22,231 nucleotides of DNA from JASHZA01 sp035624865 (GTDB taxonomy: Bacteria; Desulfobacterota; Binatia; Binatales; Binataceae), in the NCBI GenBank assembly GCA_035624865.1, contig DASPQS010000221.1:1-22231 (forward strand), read 5' to 3'. A model generated the notes under the pieces. The model saw only the letters and a list, made by a program, of their open reading frames with translations. It was not told where the DNA came from and searched no databases. Within the stretch, counting starts at the first letter, position 1. Every line of letters begins with the position of its first letter. A program made the translations under genes and the position numbers. Below are positions 6,947 to 15,497 of this stretch, in pieces.

Positions 6947-7932
6947 AGCAAGCGGTGGCGAAAAGCGAAGTCCTGCCGCATCCGACGGCTGCCGGTATGC
7001 GTCCGCGGGTCGGCTTTATCGTGGGACCGACCGGCGCCGGAAAGACCGCCTTCGCGATCGAGCTGGCGGAACGCCTGGGCGCGGAGATCGTCAACGCCGA
7101 TTCGCGTCAAATTTACCGCGGGATGGATATCGGGACGGCGAAGCCGGCAGTGTCGGAGCGCGCCCGCGTCCGCCATCATCTGATCGATATCCTGGAACCG
7201 AACCAGGCGATCAACGCGGCGGAATTCGCGCGGCTTGCGCGCGGAGCGATCGGCGATGTTATAGCGCGCGGCAAGCGCCCGCTGGTGGTGGGCGGCAGCG
7301 GCCTTTACCTGCGCGTTGTGCGCCGCGGGATTTTCAGCGGCCCAGCGGCGGCGCCCGGATTGCGCGCGGAGATCTTGGCGCGGGCGGTGCGGCAGGGCTC
7401 CCCGCAGATGCATCGGCGGCTGGGCGAGATCGATCCGGAGGCGGCGGCCCGGATTCATCCGAACGACCTCAAGCGGATCGTGCGCGCGCTCGAGGTCTAC
7501 GAACTGACGGGCGCGCCGATCAGCCGGTATCATCGCGAGCACGCCTTTGCGGATCGCGAGTTCGAGAGCCTGACCGTGGGTCTCATGCTTGCGCGCGCCG
7601 AGCTTTATGCGGCGATCGACCGGCGGTTCGACACGATGATAGCGGCGGGGCTGGTGGAGGAGGTGGCGGCGCTGATGGCGGCGGGGAATCAGGGCCCGCC
7701 GCTTTCGAGTATCGGTTATCGCGAAATTGCGGCGTATCTGCGCGGCGAAATCACGCTCGAGCGCGCGATCGAACTGGCCAAGCGCGAGAGCCGGCGCCTG
7801 GCCAAGCGCCAGCTGACCTGGTTTCGCGCCGAGCGCGAGACGGTGTGGATCGAGCCGCGCGAGGGGGTCGGGCGCGCGCTGCGGCTGTTCGAGGATTTCT
7901 TTGCGCATGGGAGCGGTGCCGGCGATGGCTGA
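6943..7932 (+). CDS. miaA: tRNA dimethylallyltransferase MiaA
   Basis: 329 residues from the ATG at 6943, which overlaps the mutL stop as ATGA and so suggests translational coupling. The P-loop GPTGAGKT is at 28-35, followed by NADSRQIYRGMDIGTAKP (51-68), the family signature with the catalytic Asp. Then come HHLIDILEP, VGGSGLYLR, NDLKRIVRALEVYELTG and SSIGYREIAAYL. The enzyme transfers dimethylallyl from DMAPP to N6 of A37 in tRNAs that read U-starting codons. The mutL-miaA adjacency is conserved in many bacteria. The N-terminal ~20 residues before RPRVGFIVGPTG are longer than usual, but the overlap makes this start the best choice. Confidence 0.95.
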   Translation: MKQAVAKSEVLPHPTAAGMRPRVGFIVGPTGAGKTAFAIELAERLGAEIVNADSRQIYRGMDIGTAKPAVSERARVRHHLIDILEPNQAINAAEFARLARGAIGDVIARGKRPLVVGGSGLYLRVVRRGIFSGPAAAPGLRAEILARAVRQGSPQMHRRLGEIDPEAAARIHPNDLKRIVRALEVYELTGAPISRYHREHAFADREFESLTVGLMLARAELYAAIDRRFDTMIAAGLVEEVAALMAAGNQGPPLSSIGYREIAAYLRGEITLERAIELAKRESRRLAKRQLTWFRAERETVWIEPREGVGRALRLFEDFFAHGSGAGDG

Positions 7933-8902
7933 CGGCGCAAACGGAGCGAATTCCGCCAGTGCCGGAATCGAGGCGCGCCTGGAGCAGTTAAGCGGTGAAA
8001 TCGAGGCCGCCAGGCCGCGGGAGCGGCGGCGCCTGCTGATCGAGCGCCAGCGCCTGGAGCAGGATTTGCGCGCCTCGCTCAGCGCTATCGACCGGGTGCG
8101 GCTGGCGCGTAATCCGGCGCGTCCGCAGACCCAGGATTATATCGATGCGCTGGTAACCGGGTTCGTGGAGCTGCACGGCGACCGGCGGTACGCCGATGAC
8201 GGGGCGATAATCGCGGGTCTGGGCTATCTGGGCCGTCGCGCGATCGCGGTAATCGGTCATCAGCGCGGCCATTCGACGGCGGAACGTATCCGGCGCAATT
8301 TCGGCAAGCCGCTTCCGGAGGGTTATCGCAAAGCCGCGCGCGTGTTCGCACTGGCGGATCGCTTCGGGCTGCCGCTGCTGACGTTTATCGACACGCAGGG
8401 GGCAGAGCCGGGGGTGGGCGCCGAGGAACGCGGACAGGCCGAGGCGATTGCGGCGAACCTCGAGCTGATGGCGCGGATGACCACGCCGGTAATCGCGTGT
8501 GTGATCGGGGAGGGCGGTTCGGGCGGTGCGCTCGCATTGGGGGTGGCCAACGTGGTCCTGATGCAGGAGAACGCGTGCTACTCGGTAATCACGCCCGAGG
8601 GGTGCGCGGCGATCCTGTGGCGCGAGGGCGGGCCGGAGAAGGTTGCCGACGCGGCGGCGGCGCTCAAGCTGGGGGCGGAGGAACTGCTCGAGCTGGGGGT
8701 GATCGACGAAATCGTGCCGGAGCCGCCCGGCGGAGCGCATCGCGAACCCGAGTCGGCGATTCGAACGCTCGGCGCGGCGGTCACGCGGCATCTGGGCAGG
8801 CTCGTGCGGATGCGGCCGGCGGAATTGCGACACCATCGCGAGGCCAGGCTGGCCGCGATCGGCGCGGCCTTCGTCCAGAGCCGTCCGCTACCGCCGCGTT
8901 GA
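7925..8902 (+). CDS. accA: Acetyl-CoA carboxylase carboxyltransferase subunit alpha
   Basis: 325 residues from ATG at 7925, overlapping miaA by eight bases; GGGAG at 7909-7913 supports it. In-frame TTG at 7901 and ATG at 7907 would also read. Residues 20-65 form a charged N-terminal helical region typical of AccA. The crotonase-like core follows: DYIDALVTGFVELHGDRRYADD, RNFGKPLPEGYRKAARV, FIDTQGAEPGVGAEERGQAEAIA and IGEGGSGGALALG, which supply the oxyanion-hole glycines. YSVITPEGCAAILW and a C-terminal helix complete it. With AccD (not in the window) it moves the carboxyl group from biotin to acetyl-CoA, giving malonyl-CoA. No AccD zinc finger is fused to it. Confidence 0.96.
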   Translation: MADGANGANSASAGIEARLEQLSGEIEAARPRERRRLLIERQRLEQDLRASLSAIDRVRLARNPARPQTQDYIDALVTGFVELHGDRRYADDGAIIAGLGYLGRRAIAVIGHQRGHSTAERIRRNFGKPLPEGYRKAARVFALADRFGLPLLTFIDTQGAEPGVGAEERGQAEAIAANLELMARMTTPVIACVIGEGGSGGALALGVANVVLMQENACYSVITPEGCAAILWREGGPEKVADAAAALKLGAEELLELGVIDEIVPEPPGGAHREPESAIRTLGAAVTRHLGRLVRMRPAELRHHREARLAAIGAAFVQSRPLPPR

Positions 8903-8938
8903 AAAGGGCCGCTCGATAGGCTAACCCTTTCGCCCGCG

Positions 8939-10054
8939 ATGACAACGGCTTCGTCGAAAAAGCCCCGCAAAGGCGGGGGCGAATTGGCGGATCTGCGCAG
9001 GCGGATCGATGAAATCAACTTGAAGCTGGTGGCGCTGCTCTCCGAGCGCGCACGGCTGGCCAAGGCGATCGGCGATTTGAAGCAGGCGAGAGGCACCCCG
9101 ATCTATCAGCCGGCGCGTGAACGCGAGGTGATCGAGAGGGTGGTGGCGCACAATCCGGGACCGCTCAGCGCCGACCATCTGCGGCATATCTTCGCCGAGA
9201 TCATATCGGCCTGCACCGCGCTTGAGCGTACGATTCGGGTCGCCTACCTCGGACCCGAACACACCTACTCACACGAAGCCGCGCGCAGCCGCTTCGGCGG
9301 CAGCGCCAGCTTCGTGCCCGAGCCTTCGATTGCCGCGGTGTTCCAGGCGCTCGACAATCGGCGCGCCGACTACGGTGTGGTCCCGGTGGAAAATTCCACC
9401 GAGGGTTCGGTCGGACTGACTCTGGACATGCTGATCGACACGCCGATGGTTATAATCGGCGAGATTCTGCTGCCGATCCGGCACGCCCTGATGTCGCGCG
9501 AGGGCGACCCCGCGCTGATTCGGAAGATCCTCTCTCATCAGCAATCGCTGGGGCAATGCCGCGAATACCTCGCCGCCAATTTCCCGAGTTGCGAGCTCGA
9601 GGCGGTGTCGTCGAACAGCCTGGCGGCCAAACGAACGGCCGAAGAGCCCGCTTGCGCAGCGATCTGTTCGGTCGCGGCGGCGGAGGCCTATGGCCTCAAG
9701 GTAATTGCCGAGAATATCCAGGATGTGGCGCAGAACACCACGCGCTTTCTGGTGCTGGGGCGCGAGCCGGTGCCGCGTTCGGGCGCCGACAAGACCAGTC
9801 TGCTGTTCGCGTTGCCCGAACGGGCGGGGGCATTGCACGGGGCGCTCAGCCTGTTCGCACGCGAGCGGATAAACCTGACGATGATTCAATCGCGGCCGCA
9901 ACGCGAACGCCCGTGGGCTTACCTGTTCTTCGTCGACCTCCAGGGCCATAGCGACGATATCAAAGTCAGGCGCGCGCTACGCTCACTCAAGCGAAGGGCT
10001 CTTTTCTTAAAGGTGCTAGGATCGTATCCTGAAGCAGGAGCGGCTGGCGCCTGA
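8939..10054 (+). CDS. pheA: Bifunctional chorismate mutase/prephenate dehydratase (P-protein)
   Basis: 371 residues. An AroQ-type chorismate mutase spans about 15-95 (LRRRIDEINLKLVALLSER, then K48 and R60-E61, the expected catalytic set). Prephenate dehydratase spans about 99-275: AYLGPEHTYSHEAA, VVPVENSTEGSVG and the catalytic QNTTRF (265-270). An ACT domain spans about 284-365. It makes phenylpyruvate from chorismate. In the ACT domain the effector motifs GALV and ESRP read GALH (297-300) and QSRP (317-320), so feedback by phenylalanine may be altered; this is inference. No clear ribosome binding site precedes the ATG; accA ends 36 bases upstream. The aminotransferase and tyrA follow directly. 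Confidence 0.95.
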   Translation: MTTASSKKPRKGGGELADLRRRIDEINLKLVALLSERARLAKAIGDLKQARGTPIYQPAREREVIERVVAHNPGPLSADHLRHIFAEIISACTALERTIRVAYLGPEHTYSHEAARSRFGGSASFVPEPSIAAVFQALDNRRADYGVVPVENSTEGSVGLTLDMLIDTPMVIIGEILLPIRHALMSREGDPALIRKILSHQQSLGQCREYLAANFPSCELEAVSSNSLAAKRTAEEPACAAICSVAAAEAYGLKVIAENIQDVAQNTTRFLVLGREPVPRSGADKTSLLFALPERAGALHGALSLFARERINLTMIQSRPQRERPWAYLFFVDLQGHSDDIKVRRALRSLKRRALFLKVLGSYPEAGAAGA

Positions 10055-10057
10055 CGC

Positions 10058-11182
10058 GTGCCGGCCGCGGGTCCACCTGCCTTGATCAAAGCCGAAGATT
10101 TGGTTCTGCCGTCGGTCGCGGCGCTCAAACCGTATGAGCCGGGCAAGCCTATCGAAGAGGTGCAGCGCGAACTCGGCCTCGAGCCGGTCAAGCTGGCCTC
10201 GAACGAAAATCCGCTGGGCCCGTCGCCCAAGGCGCTGGCGGCGGTGCGCGCCGCGCTGAACGAACTCAACCGCTACCCGGACGGATCATGCTGGGCCGTG
10301 CGACACAAGATAGCGGCACGCCATAACGTCGGCGCCGACCACATTTTCATGGCCTCGGGCTCGGTCGAGGTGCTGAATCTGCTGGGATTCCTGCTTCTGC
10401 GGCCCGGTCTCAACGCGGTTTTTTCGGAGCACGGATTCGCGATCTATGCGCTGGCGACGGCGGCTGCGGGCGGCGAGGCCCGGGCGGTGCCGATGGAGTC
10501 CGGCTATACCTTTGACCTCGAGCGCATCGCCGGGGCGATCGACGGAAACACGCGGCTGGTGTTCCTCGATAACCCCAACAACCCTTGCGGGACCATTTAT
10601 CGGCGCCCCGAATGGGAAAGTTTTCTCGCGCGGGTGCCGGAGCATGTAGTAATCGTCGCGGACGAGGCCTACTTCGAATTCGTGCGCGACCCCGGCTATC
10701 CCGATTCGCTTAAGTATCACGACGGCAAGCGGCTTATAGTGACGATGCGCACTTTCTCGAAGATCTTCGGCCTGGCCGGCCTGCGGGTCGGTTACGCCGT
10801 GGCGCGTCCGGACGTCATCCGGATGCTCAACAACGTGCGTCAGCCGTTCAACGTCACTTCGCTGGGCCAAGCCGCGGTGATCGCCGGGATGGACGACGAG
10901 GAGCACGTCCGCAACACGCTGCGGGTTAACGCCGAAGGGATGGCCTATCTTGAAGGCGAGTTCGCCCGGCTCGGTATCGCCTGGGTTCACAGCAACGCCA
11001 ATTTTATCCTGGCCGAGGTCGGCGACGGCCGCAGGGTGTTCGACGAATTGCTCAAGCTCGGTGTGATCGTGCGGCCGATGGGCGGCTACGGCCTGCCGCG
11101 GCACGTGCGGATCACGGTCGGGCTCGAAGCCGAGAACCGCCAACTTGTAGCAGCGCTCGCCAAGGTGCTAGTCACCGCCTGA
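10058..11182 (+). CDS. hisC: HisC-type aminotransferase, probably for aromatic amino acids
   Basis: 374 residues from GTG at 10058, three bases after the pheA stop; TTG at 10082 is an alternative start. It is a fold-type-I PLP enzyme of the histidinol-phosphate aminotransferase subgroup: KLASNENPLGPSPKAL (45-60), NRYPDGS, FLDNPNNPCGT (169-179), ADEAYFEF (201-208) and TFSKIFGLAGLRVGY (232-246), where K235 should bind PLP. The usual GSDE block reads GSVE (101-104). Its place between pheA and tyrA suggests it aminates phenylpyruvate and 4-hydroxyphenylpyruvate. It could also, or instead, serve histidine synthesis, as several HisC proteins do both. The symbol names the family, not a proven role. 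Confidence 0.88.
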   Translation: MPAAGPPALIKAEDLVLPSVAALKPYEPGKPIEEVQRELGLEPVKLASNENPLGPSPKALAAVRAALNELNRYPDGSCWAVRHKIAARHNVGADHIFMASGSVEVLNLLGFLLLRPGLNAVFSEHGFAIYALATAAAGGEARAVPMESGYTFDLERIAGAIDGNTRLVFLDNPNNPCGTIYRRPEWESFLARVPEHVVIVADEAYFEFVRDPGYPDSLKYHDGKRLIVTMRTFSKIFGLAGLRVGYAVARPDVIRMLNNVRQPFNVTSLGQAAVIAGMDDEEHVRNTLRVNAEGMAYLEGEFARLGIAWVHSNANFILAEVGDGRRVFDELLKLGVIVRPMGGYGLPRHVRITVGLEAENRQLVAALAKVLVTA

Positions 11183-12045
11183 TGTCCCAGCTTTTCCGTC
11201 AATTGACGATTTGCGGGGTCGGCCTGATCGGTGGATCCCTCGCGCTCACCGTTCGCAGGCAGGGCCTGGCCGGACGCGTGGTCGGGCTCGGCCGCACGCA
11301 GGCGAACCTCGAGGTCGCACTGGCGCGCGGGCTGGTCGACAGCGCGACGCGCGACCCGGCGGAAGCCGCGCGCGGCGCCGACTTGGTGCTGCTGGCGACC
11401 CCGGTAATGACTTTTCCCGCGACCCTAGCGGCGATGGTGCCGCATCTGCCCGCGGACGCGGTGGTCACCGACGTCGGCAGCGTCAAGTCGTGGGTGGTGG
11501 ATGAACTCGAACCGCTGCTCGGTCCCGCGATGGCGCTGGTGGCGGTGCATCCGGTGGCCGGCAAGGAGACCACCGGAGCGGTCGCGGCGGCGGAAGACCT
11601 TTTCGCCGGACGCCGCGTAATCGTGACGCCGTCGGCGCGGAGCACCCCCGCCGCAGTGGAGAAAATCGAGACTTTGTGGCGCGCGACCGGAGCGCAAGTC
11701 GAGCGGATGGCGCCCGCGGTGCACGACGCGATCCTGGCCCGCGCGAGCCATCTGCCGCAGGTCGTCGCAAGCGCACTGGGCGCGGCGCTGGCCGACGAGC
11801 AGGTCGACGGGCGTTGGGCGGCTGGATTCGGCGCCGGCGGTTTGCGCGACACCACGCGAATCGCGGCGTCGTCGCCCGAGATGTGGCGCGATATCTGCCT
11901 TACCAACCGCACGGCGATCCTGCAGGCGCTGGCGCTCTACCGGGGCGCGTTCGATCAGTTCGCGCGCGCGGTCGAAGGCGCCGACGCCGACGGACTCGTG
12001 CGCCTGTTCGAGCAGGGCCGCCGGATGCGCGAGCGGATCAAGTAA
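11182..12045 (+). CDS. tyrA: Prephenate/arogenate dehydrogenase
   Basis: 287 residues. The ATG shares one base with the aminotransferase stop (TGATG), implying coupling. The N-terminal Rossmann domain has ICGVGLIGGSLAL (10-22) and LLATPVMTF. TDVGSVKSWVVDEL and AVHPVAGKE (121-129, His123) are TyrA core motifs. The helical dimerisation domain carries VHDAILARASHLPQ (180-193) and FGAGGLRDTTRIA. It oxidises prephenate with NAD(P)+ to 4-hydroxyphenylpyruvate, or arogenate to tyrosine; the sequence does not settle which. No ACT domain or fused chorismate mutase is present, so any tyrosine feedback would act on the catalytic domain or upstream enzymes. aroA does not follow, unlike many related operons. 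Confidence 0.94.
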   Translation: MSQLFRQLTICGVGLIGGSLALTVRRQGLAGRVVGLGRTQANLEVALARGLVDSATRDPAEAARGADLVLLATPVMTFPATLAAMVPHLPADAVVTDVGSVKSWVVDELEPLLGPAMALVAVHPVAGKETTGAVAAAEDLFAGRRVIVTPSARSTPAAVEKIETLWRATGAQVERMAPAVHDAILARASHLPQVVASALGAALADEQVDGRWAAGFGAGGLRDTTRIAASSPEMWRDICLTNRTAILQALALYRGAFDQFARAVEGADADGLVRLFEQGRRMRERIK

Positions 12046-12091
12046 TGTGCCGGCGAGGTTCAGGCGGGCGCGAGGCGGCGGAGCGTAACCG

Positions 12092-12802
12092 ATGGATCGG
12101 ATGACGGGGCGCGCGCGGCCGGTGATCGCGATCGACGGACCGGTCGGCGCCGGCAAGTCGACGGTGGCGCGTGCGCTGGCCCGCGTGCTCGGGTTCACTT
12201 ACCTCAACACGGGCGCGATGTATCGCGCGGTGGCGATTGCGGCGCGTGCGCGCGGACTCGATCCCGATGATCCCGCGCTGGCGGAGCGGCTGGCGGCGAT
12301 GCTCGAGAAGGTTTCGATCACCTTCGACGGCGAGCGCGTGTTGCTCGACGGCCATGACGTGAGCGGCGAGATCGGCGCACCCGCGGTCGGCGACCTGGCC
12401 TCGCGCCTTTCGACGCTGGCGGTGGTGCGAGCGCGGATGCGCGTGGCGCAGCGCGCCGCGGGACGCGACGGCGGGATCGTGATGGAGGGCCGCGATATCG
12501 GCACCGCGATCTTTCCCGACGCCGAGTTCAAGTTCTTCCTCACCGCCGACGTGAACGTGCGCGCGCAGCGCCGCTTCGCGGAACTGGCGGCCAAGGGGGA
12601 GCGTGTGACGTTCGCCGCAGTGCTGGCGGAGTTGCGCGAGCGCGACCGGCGCGACCAGGAGCGCGAGTTGGCGCCGCTGCGCCAGGCCGCCGACGCGATC
12701 GAGATCGACGCGACCGCGCTCAGCGCGAGCGCAGTGGTCGCAGCGATGAAGTCGCGGATCGATCAAGCTTTGCGCGGCGAAAAGGACTTGAAACGAACCT
12801 AG
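12092..12802 (+). CDS. cmk: Cytidylate kinase
   Basis: 236 residues from ATG at 12092, with GGAG at 12080-12083 eight bases upstream. The P-loop IAIDGPVGAGKSTVA lies at 12-26, followed by LNTGAMYRAVA, the CMP-binding signature, then VMEGRDIGTAIFPDAEFKFF and RDRRDQERELAPL in the lid/CMP-binding region. It phosphorylates CMP and dCMP with ATP. cmk upstream of rpsA is a conserved bacterial pair. The 46 bases between tyrA and cmk hold no gene, and the stretch to rpsA is only 51 bases. Confidence 0.95.
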   Translation: MDRMTGRARPVIAIDGPVGAGKSTVARALARVLGFTYLNTGAMYRAVAIAARARGLDPDDPALAERLAAMLEKVSITFDGERVLLDGHDVSGEIGAPAVGDLASRLSTLAVVRARMRVAQRAAGRDGGIVMEGRDIGTAIFPDAEFKFFLTADVNVRAQRRFAELAAKGERVTFAAVLAELRERDRRDQERELAPLRQAADAIEIDATALSASAVVAAMKSRIDQALRGEKDLKRT

Positions 12803-12853
12803 CTCCCTTGTATGGATGGCAATAGCCTCGAAGTGCCCGGAAGGTCCCACTAA

Positions 12854-14596
12854 ATGGAGAAAGACTTGTCTGACAAAACGAACGGAGGAACGAATGATTT
12901 CGAGTCGCTGATGGAACAGAGCCTGCGCGCGCCACGCCCAGGTGACGTGCTTGCCGGCACGGTACTTCTCATCACCCGCGATAACGTAATCATCGACATC
13001 AACTACAAATGCGAGGGGCAGGTGCCGCTCGCCGAGTTCCTGGATCACGAAGGCAAGGTCGCGATCAAGGAAGGCGACGAGGTTGATGTCTACTTCGAGG
13101 GCACCGAGACCGAGAACGGTACGGTGATGCTCTCGCACGCCAAGGCGGAGAAGTACAAAGTCTGGCGCGAGCTCGAGCGCGCGTTCCAAAGCGAAACTCC
13201 GGTCGAGGGCGTGATCCTCGGCAAGGTCAAGGGCGGCCTGCAGGTCGATATCGGGGTGCCGGCGTTCCTGCCCGGTTCGCACGTGGACTTGCGGCCCGCG
13301 CGCAACCTGGATCGTTACGTTGGCCAGCGCGGGCGCTTCCAGATTCTCAAGTTCAACCGCGCTCGCGGGAACGTGGTGGTTTCGCGGCGCAGTGTGATCG
13401 AACGCGAACGCGCCTCGCTCAAGGAGCAGACGCTCAAGGTGCTCGAAGAGGGCGTCATCCTCGAAGGCACGGTCAAGAACATCACCGACTACGGGGCCTT
13501 CGTCGACCTCGGCGGAATCGATGGCCTGCTGCACATCACCGACATGGCCTGGGGCCGGCTGCAACATCCCTCCGAAGTGGTCAAGGTGGGCGACAAGGTC
13601 AAGGTGGTCGTGCTCAAATACGATCCGGCGCGCGAACGCGTCTCGCTCGGCATGAAGCAGATCATGACCGATCCGTGGAGCCGTGTCAGCGAAGCCTATC
13701 CGGTGGGCGCGCGTTTCCGCGGCAAGGTCGTGAGCGTGACCGACTACGGCGCCTTCGTCGAGCTGGAAAAGGGTATCGAGGGCCTGATCCACGTCTCCGA
13801 GATGACGTGGAGCAAGCGCGTGGTGCATCCGTCGAAGGTGGTGAACGTCGGCGATACGGTCGAAGTGCAGGTGCTGGGCGTCGACGAAGCCAACCGCCGG
13901 ATCTCGCTGGGGCTCAAGCAGACCGAGCCGAATCCATGGGAGGCGCTCGCGGCGCGCCATCCGATCGGCAGCACGATTCAAGGCAAGGTGAAATCGATTA
14001 CCGATTTCGGAGTGTTCGTCGAGATCGAGCCTGGGATCGACGGGCTGGTGCACATTTCGGATCTTTCGTGGACCAAGAAGGTGCGCCATCCTTCGGAGGT
14101 CTACAAGAAGGGCGATGAGGTCGAGGCGATCGTACTCGGCATCGAGATCGAGAACGAACGCGTCAGTCTCGGCGTGAAGCAGCTCGCGGGCGATCCGTGG
14201 GACACCGTGGCGCAGCGCTACCCGCTCAATACACGGGTCAACGGCAAAGTGAGCTCGGTAGCCGACTTCGGGGTTTTCGTCGAGCTCGAAGAAGGGATCG
14301 AGGGGCTGATTCACATTTCCCAGCTCAGCAACGAACGCGTGGACAAGCCTTCGGCGCTGTTCAAGGTGGGCGATGAGCTCGAGGCGCTGGTGGTCCAGGT
14401 CGACACCCGGGAACGGCGCATCGGGCTGTCGATCAAGGCTCTGCGCCAGCACGAGGAACGCGAGGAGATGCAGGCCTATCTCAAGCGCGATCACGAGGCG
14501 GCGCGCTTCTCGCTCGAAGACATCCTCAACGAAGAACTCCGCCTGGACCGCGAAGAGAGCGGACGCGCGCGCAGCGGACGCGGACGCGAACGTTAG
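12854..14596 (+). CDS. rpsA: Small ribosomal subunit protein bS1, six S1 domains
   Basis: 580 residues, close to the 557 of E. coli S1. GGAAGG at 12839-12844 precedes the ATG by nine bases. Six OB-fold S1 repeats can be counted: 1 at about 29-98 and 2 at about 115-182 (both divergent, as expected of the ribosome-docking domains), then 3 at about 199-270, 4 at 284-357, 5 at 371-444 and 6 at 458-528. Repeats 3-6 share the ITDYGAFV / GIDGLLHI / VGD-V--VVL signature and bind mRNA. A charged Arg/Glu-rich tail (about 530-580) ends in an RSGRGRER-like stretch. S1 helps recruit mRNA to the 30S subunit. E. coli S1 represses its own mRNA; nothing decisive for that is visible in the 51-base leader. Confidence 0.97.
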   Translation: MEKDLSDKTNGGTNDFESLMEQSLRAPRPGDVLAGTVLLITRDNVIIDINYKCEGQVPLAEFLDHEGKVAIKEGDEVDVYFEGTETENGTVMLSHAKAEKYKVWRELERAFQSETPVEGVILGKVKGGLQVDIGVPAFLPGSHVDLRPARNLDRYVGQRGRFQILKFNRARGNVVVSRRSVIERERASLKEQTLKVLEEGVILEGTVKNITDYGAFVDLGGIDGLLHITDMAWGRLQHPSEVVKVGDKVKVVVLKYDPARERVSLGMKQIMTDPWSRVSEAYPVGARFRGKVVSVTDYGAFVELEKGIEGLIHVSEMTWSKRVVHPSKVVNVGDTVEVQVLGVDEANRRISLGLKQTEPNPWEALAARHPIGSTIQGKVKSITDFGVFVEIEPGIDGLVHISDLSWTKKVRHPSEVYKKGDEVEAIVLGIEIENERVSLGVKQLAGDPWDTVAQRYPLNTRVNGKVSSVADFGVFVELEEGIEGLIHISQLSNERVDKPSALFKVGDELEALVVQVDTRERRIGLSIKALRQHEEREEMQAYLKRDHEAARFSLEDILNEELRLDREESGRARSGRGRER

Positions 14597-14637
14597 GAGC
14601 GGACCGGCAGGCCGGCTGGCGGTGAGCGCGCGTGGCC

Positions 14638-14946
14638 ATGACCAAACGGCGGCTAATCGAAGAGCTCGTGGCGCGATGCGAGGAATTGTCGCACCGCGAT
14701 TCGGAGGCGGTCGTTAACGCGATGTTTGACGAAATGGCGCAGGGGCTGGCGCGCGGAGAGCGGATCGAGATCCGCGGTTTCGGCAGCTTCGGCGTCAAGC
14801 AGCGCCGGGCCCGCCAGGGACGCAACCCCAAGACCGGCGCGCCGGTGGCGGTGGCCGCCAAACGCATCCCTTTCTTTCGCGCCGGCAAGGAACTCCGGGC
14901 CGAGGTCAATGTCGAGGCGGGAGTCCGGCCGGCACGATCGGCGTGA
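14638..14946 (+). CDS. ihfB: Integration host factor subunit beta-like DNA-binding protein
   Basis: 102 residues from ATG at 14638 (an in-frame GTG lies at 14632). MTKRRLIEELVARCEELSHRD and IEIRGFGSFGVKQRRAR lead to the DNA-intercalating arm GRNPKTGAPVAV, whose proline is conserved, then PFFRAGKELR. The PFF-GKELR ending and position directly after rpsA (41 bases) match IhfB rather than HU. With an alpha subunit, not present here, it would bend DNA at specific sites; a homodimer is possible if no ihfA exists. The following HIT gene starts inside its 3' end. Confidence 0.9.
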   Translation: MTKRRLIEELVARCEELSHRDSEAVVNAMFDEMAQGLARGERIEIRGFGSFGVKQRRARQGRNPKTGAPVAVAAKRIPFFRAGKELRAEVNVEAGVRPARSA

Positions 14947-15469
14947 GTCGGCCGCGGCCGGCGGTGCGCGCCTGTGGGCGCCGTGGCGTTCGGCCTATCT
15001 GGCGGCAGCGCGCGAGCGCACGCAGACCTGTATCTTTTGCCTCGGGCCGATCGAGGCCCGTTCTCGGCGCCGGCGGTTGGTGCTCTACGCAGGGCCCCTC
15101 GCACTGGTCATGCTGAACCGCTATCCTTACAACAACGGCCATCTGATGATCGCGCCGCGCCGGCACGTTGCGACGCCCGAGCTGTTGACGCGCGAAGAGC
15201 GCGCTGCGATCGGGGAAATCCAGGCGCTGGCAGTGGAACGGCTGCGCCGGGCGCTGCGTCCCGACGGCATCAATCTCGGCGCCAACCTGGGACGGAGCGC
15301 AGGTGCGGGCTTTGCCGATCACATGCACTGGCATGCAGTACCGCGCTGGGATGGCGACACGAACTTCATGCCGGTAATCGGATCAACCCGCGTGCTCTCG
15401 CAGCATCTGGAACAAAGTTTCGCGCTGCTTGCGCCACATTTCAAAGCGATCGACACTGCTTTATCCTAA
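14909..15469 (+). CDS. HIT-family nucleotide hydrolase/phosphorylase (Ap4A phosphorylase-like)
   Basis: 186 residues if it starts at the ATG at 14909, 38 bases inside ihfB; no ATG, GTG or TTG lies between there and RLWAPWRSAYL (21-31), the first conserved block. Its GAGG site is only three bases from the ATG, so the start is uncertain. CIFC (41-44) is half of a typical zinc site. NRYPYNNGHLMIAPRRHV (70-87), GANLGRSAGAGFADHMHWHAVPRW and GDTNFMPVI follow. The histidine triad is H138, H140 and H142, with H140 the likely nucleophile. Relatives cleave diadenosine polyphosphates or related nucleotides. It lies between ihfB and the AAA+ gene, probably in the same transcript. Confidence 0.9.
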   Translation: MSRRESGRHDRRESAAAGGARLWAPWRSAYLAAARERTQTCIFCLGPIEARSRRRRLVLYAGPLALVMLNRYPYNNGHLMIAPRRHVATPELLTREERAAIGEIQALAVERLRRALRPDGINLGANLGRSAGAGFADHMHWHAVPRWDGDTNFMPVIGSTRVLSQHLEQSFALLAPHFKAIDTALS

Positions 15470-15497
15470 AGCCAGGGACTTCGCCGCGGCATTTATC

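Noticed and set aside
12038..14494. An 818-codon open frame on the minus strand across cmk and rpsA
   Set aside because: It is antisense to two unmistakable genes. Its His/Arg/Asp/Leu-heavy composition is the usual by-product of high-GC codon bias on the opposite strand, and it shows no domain.
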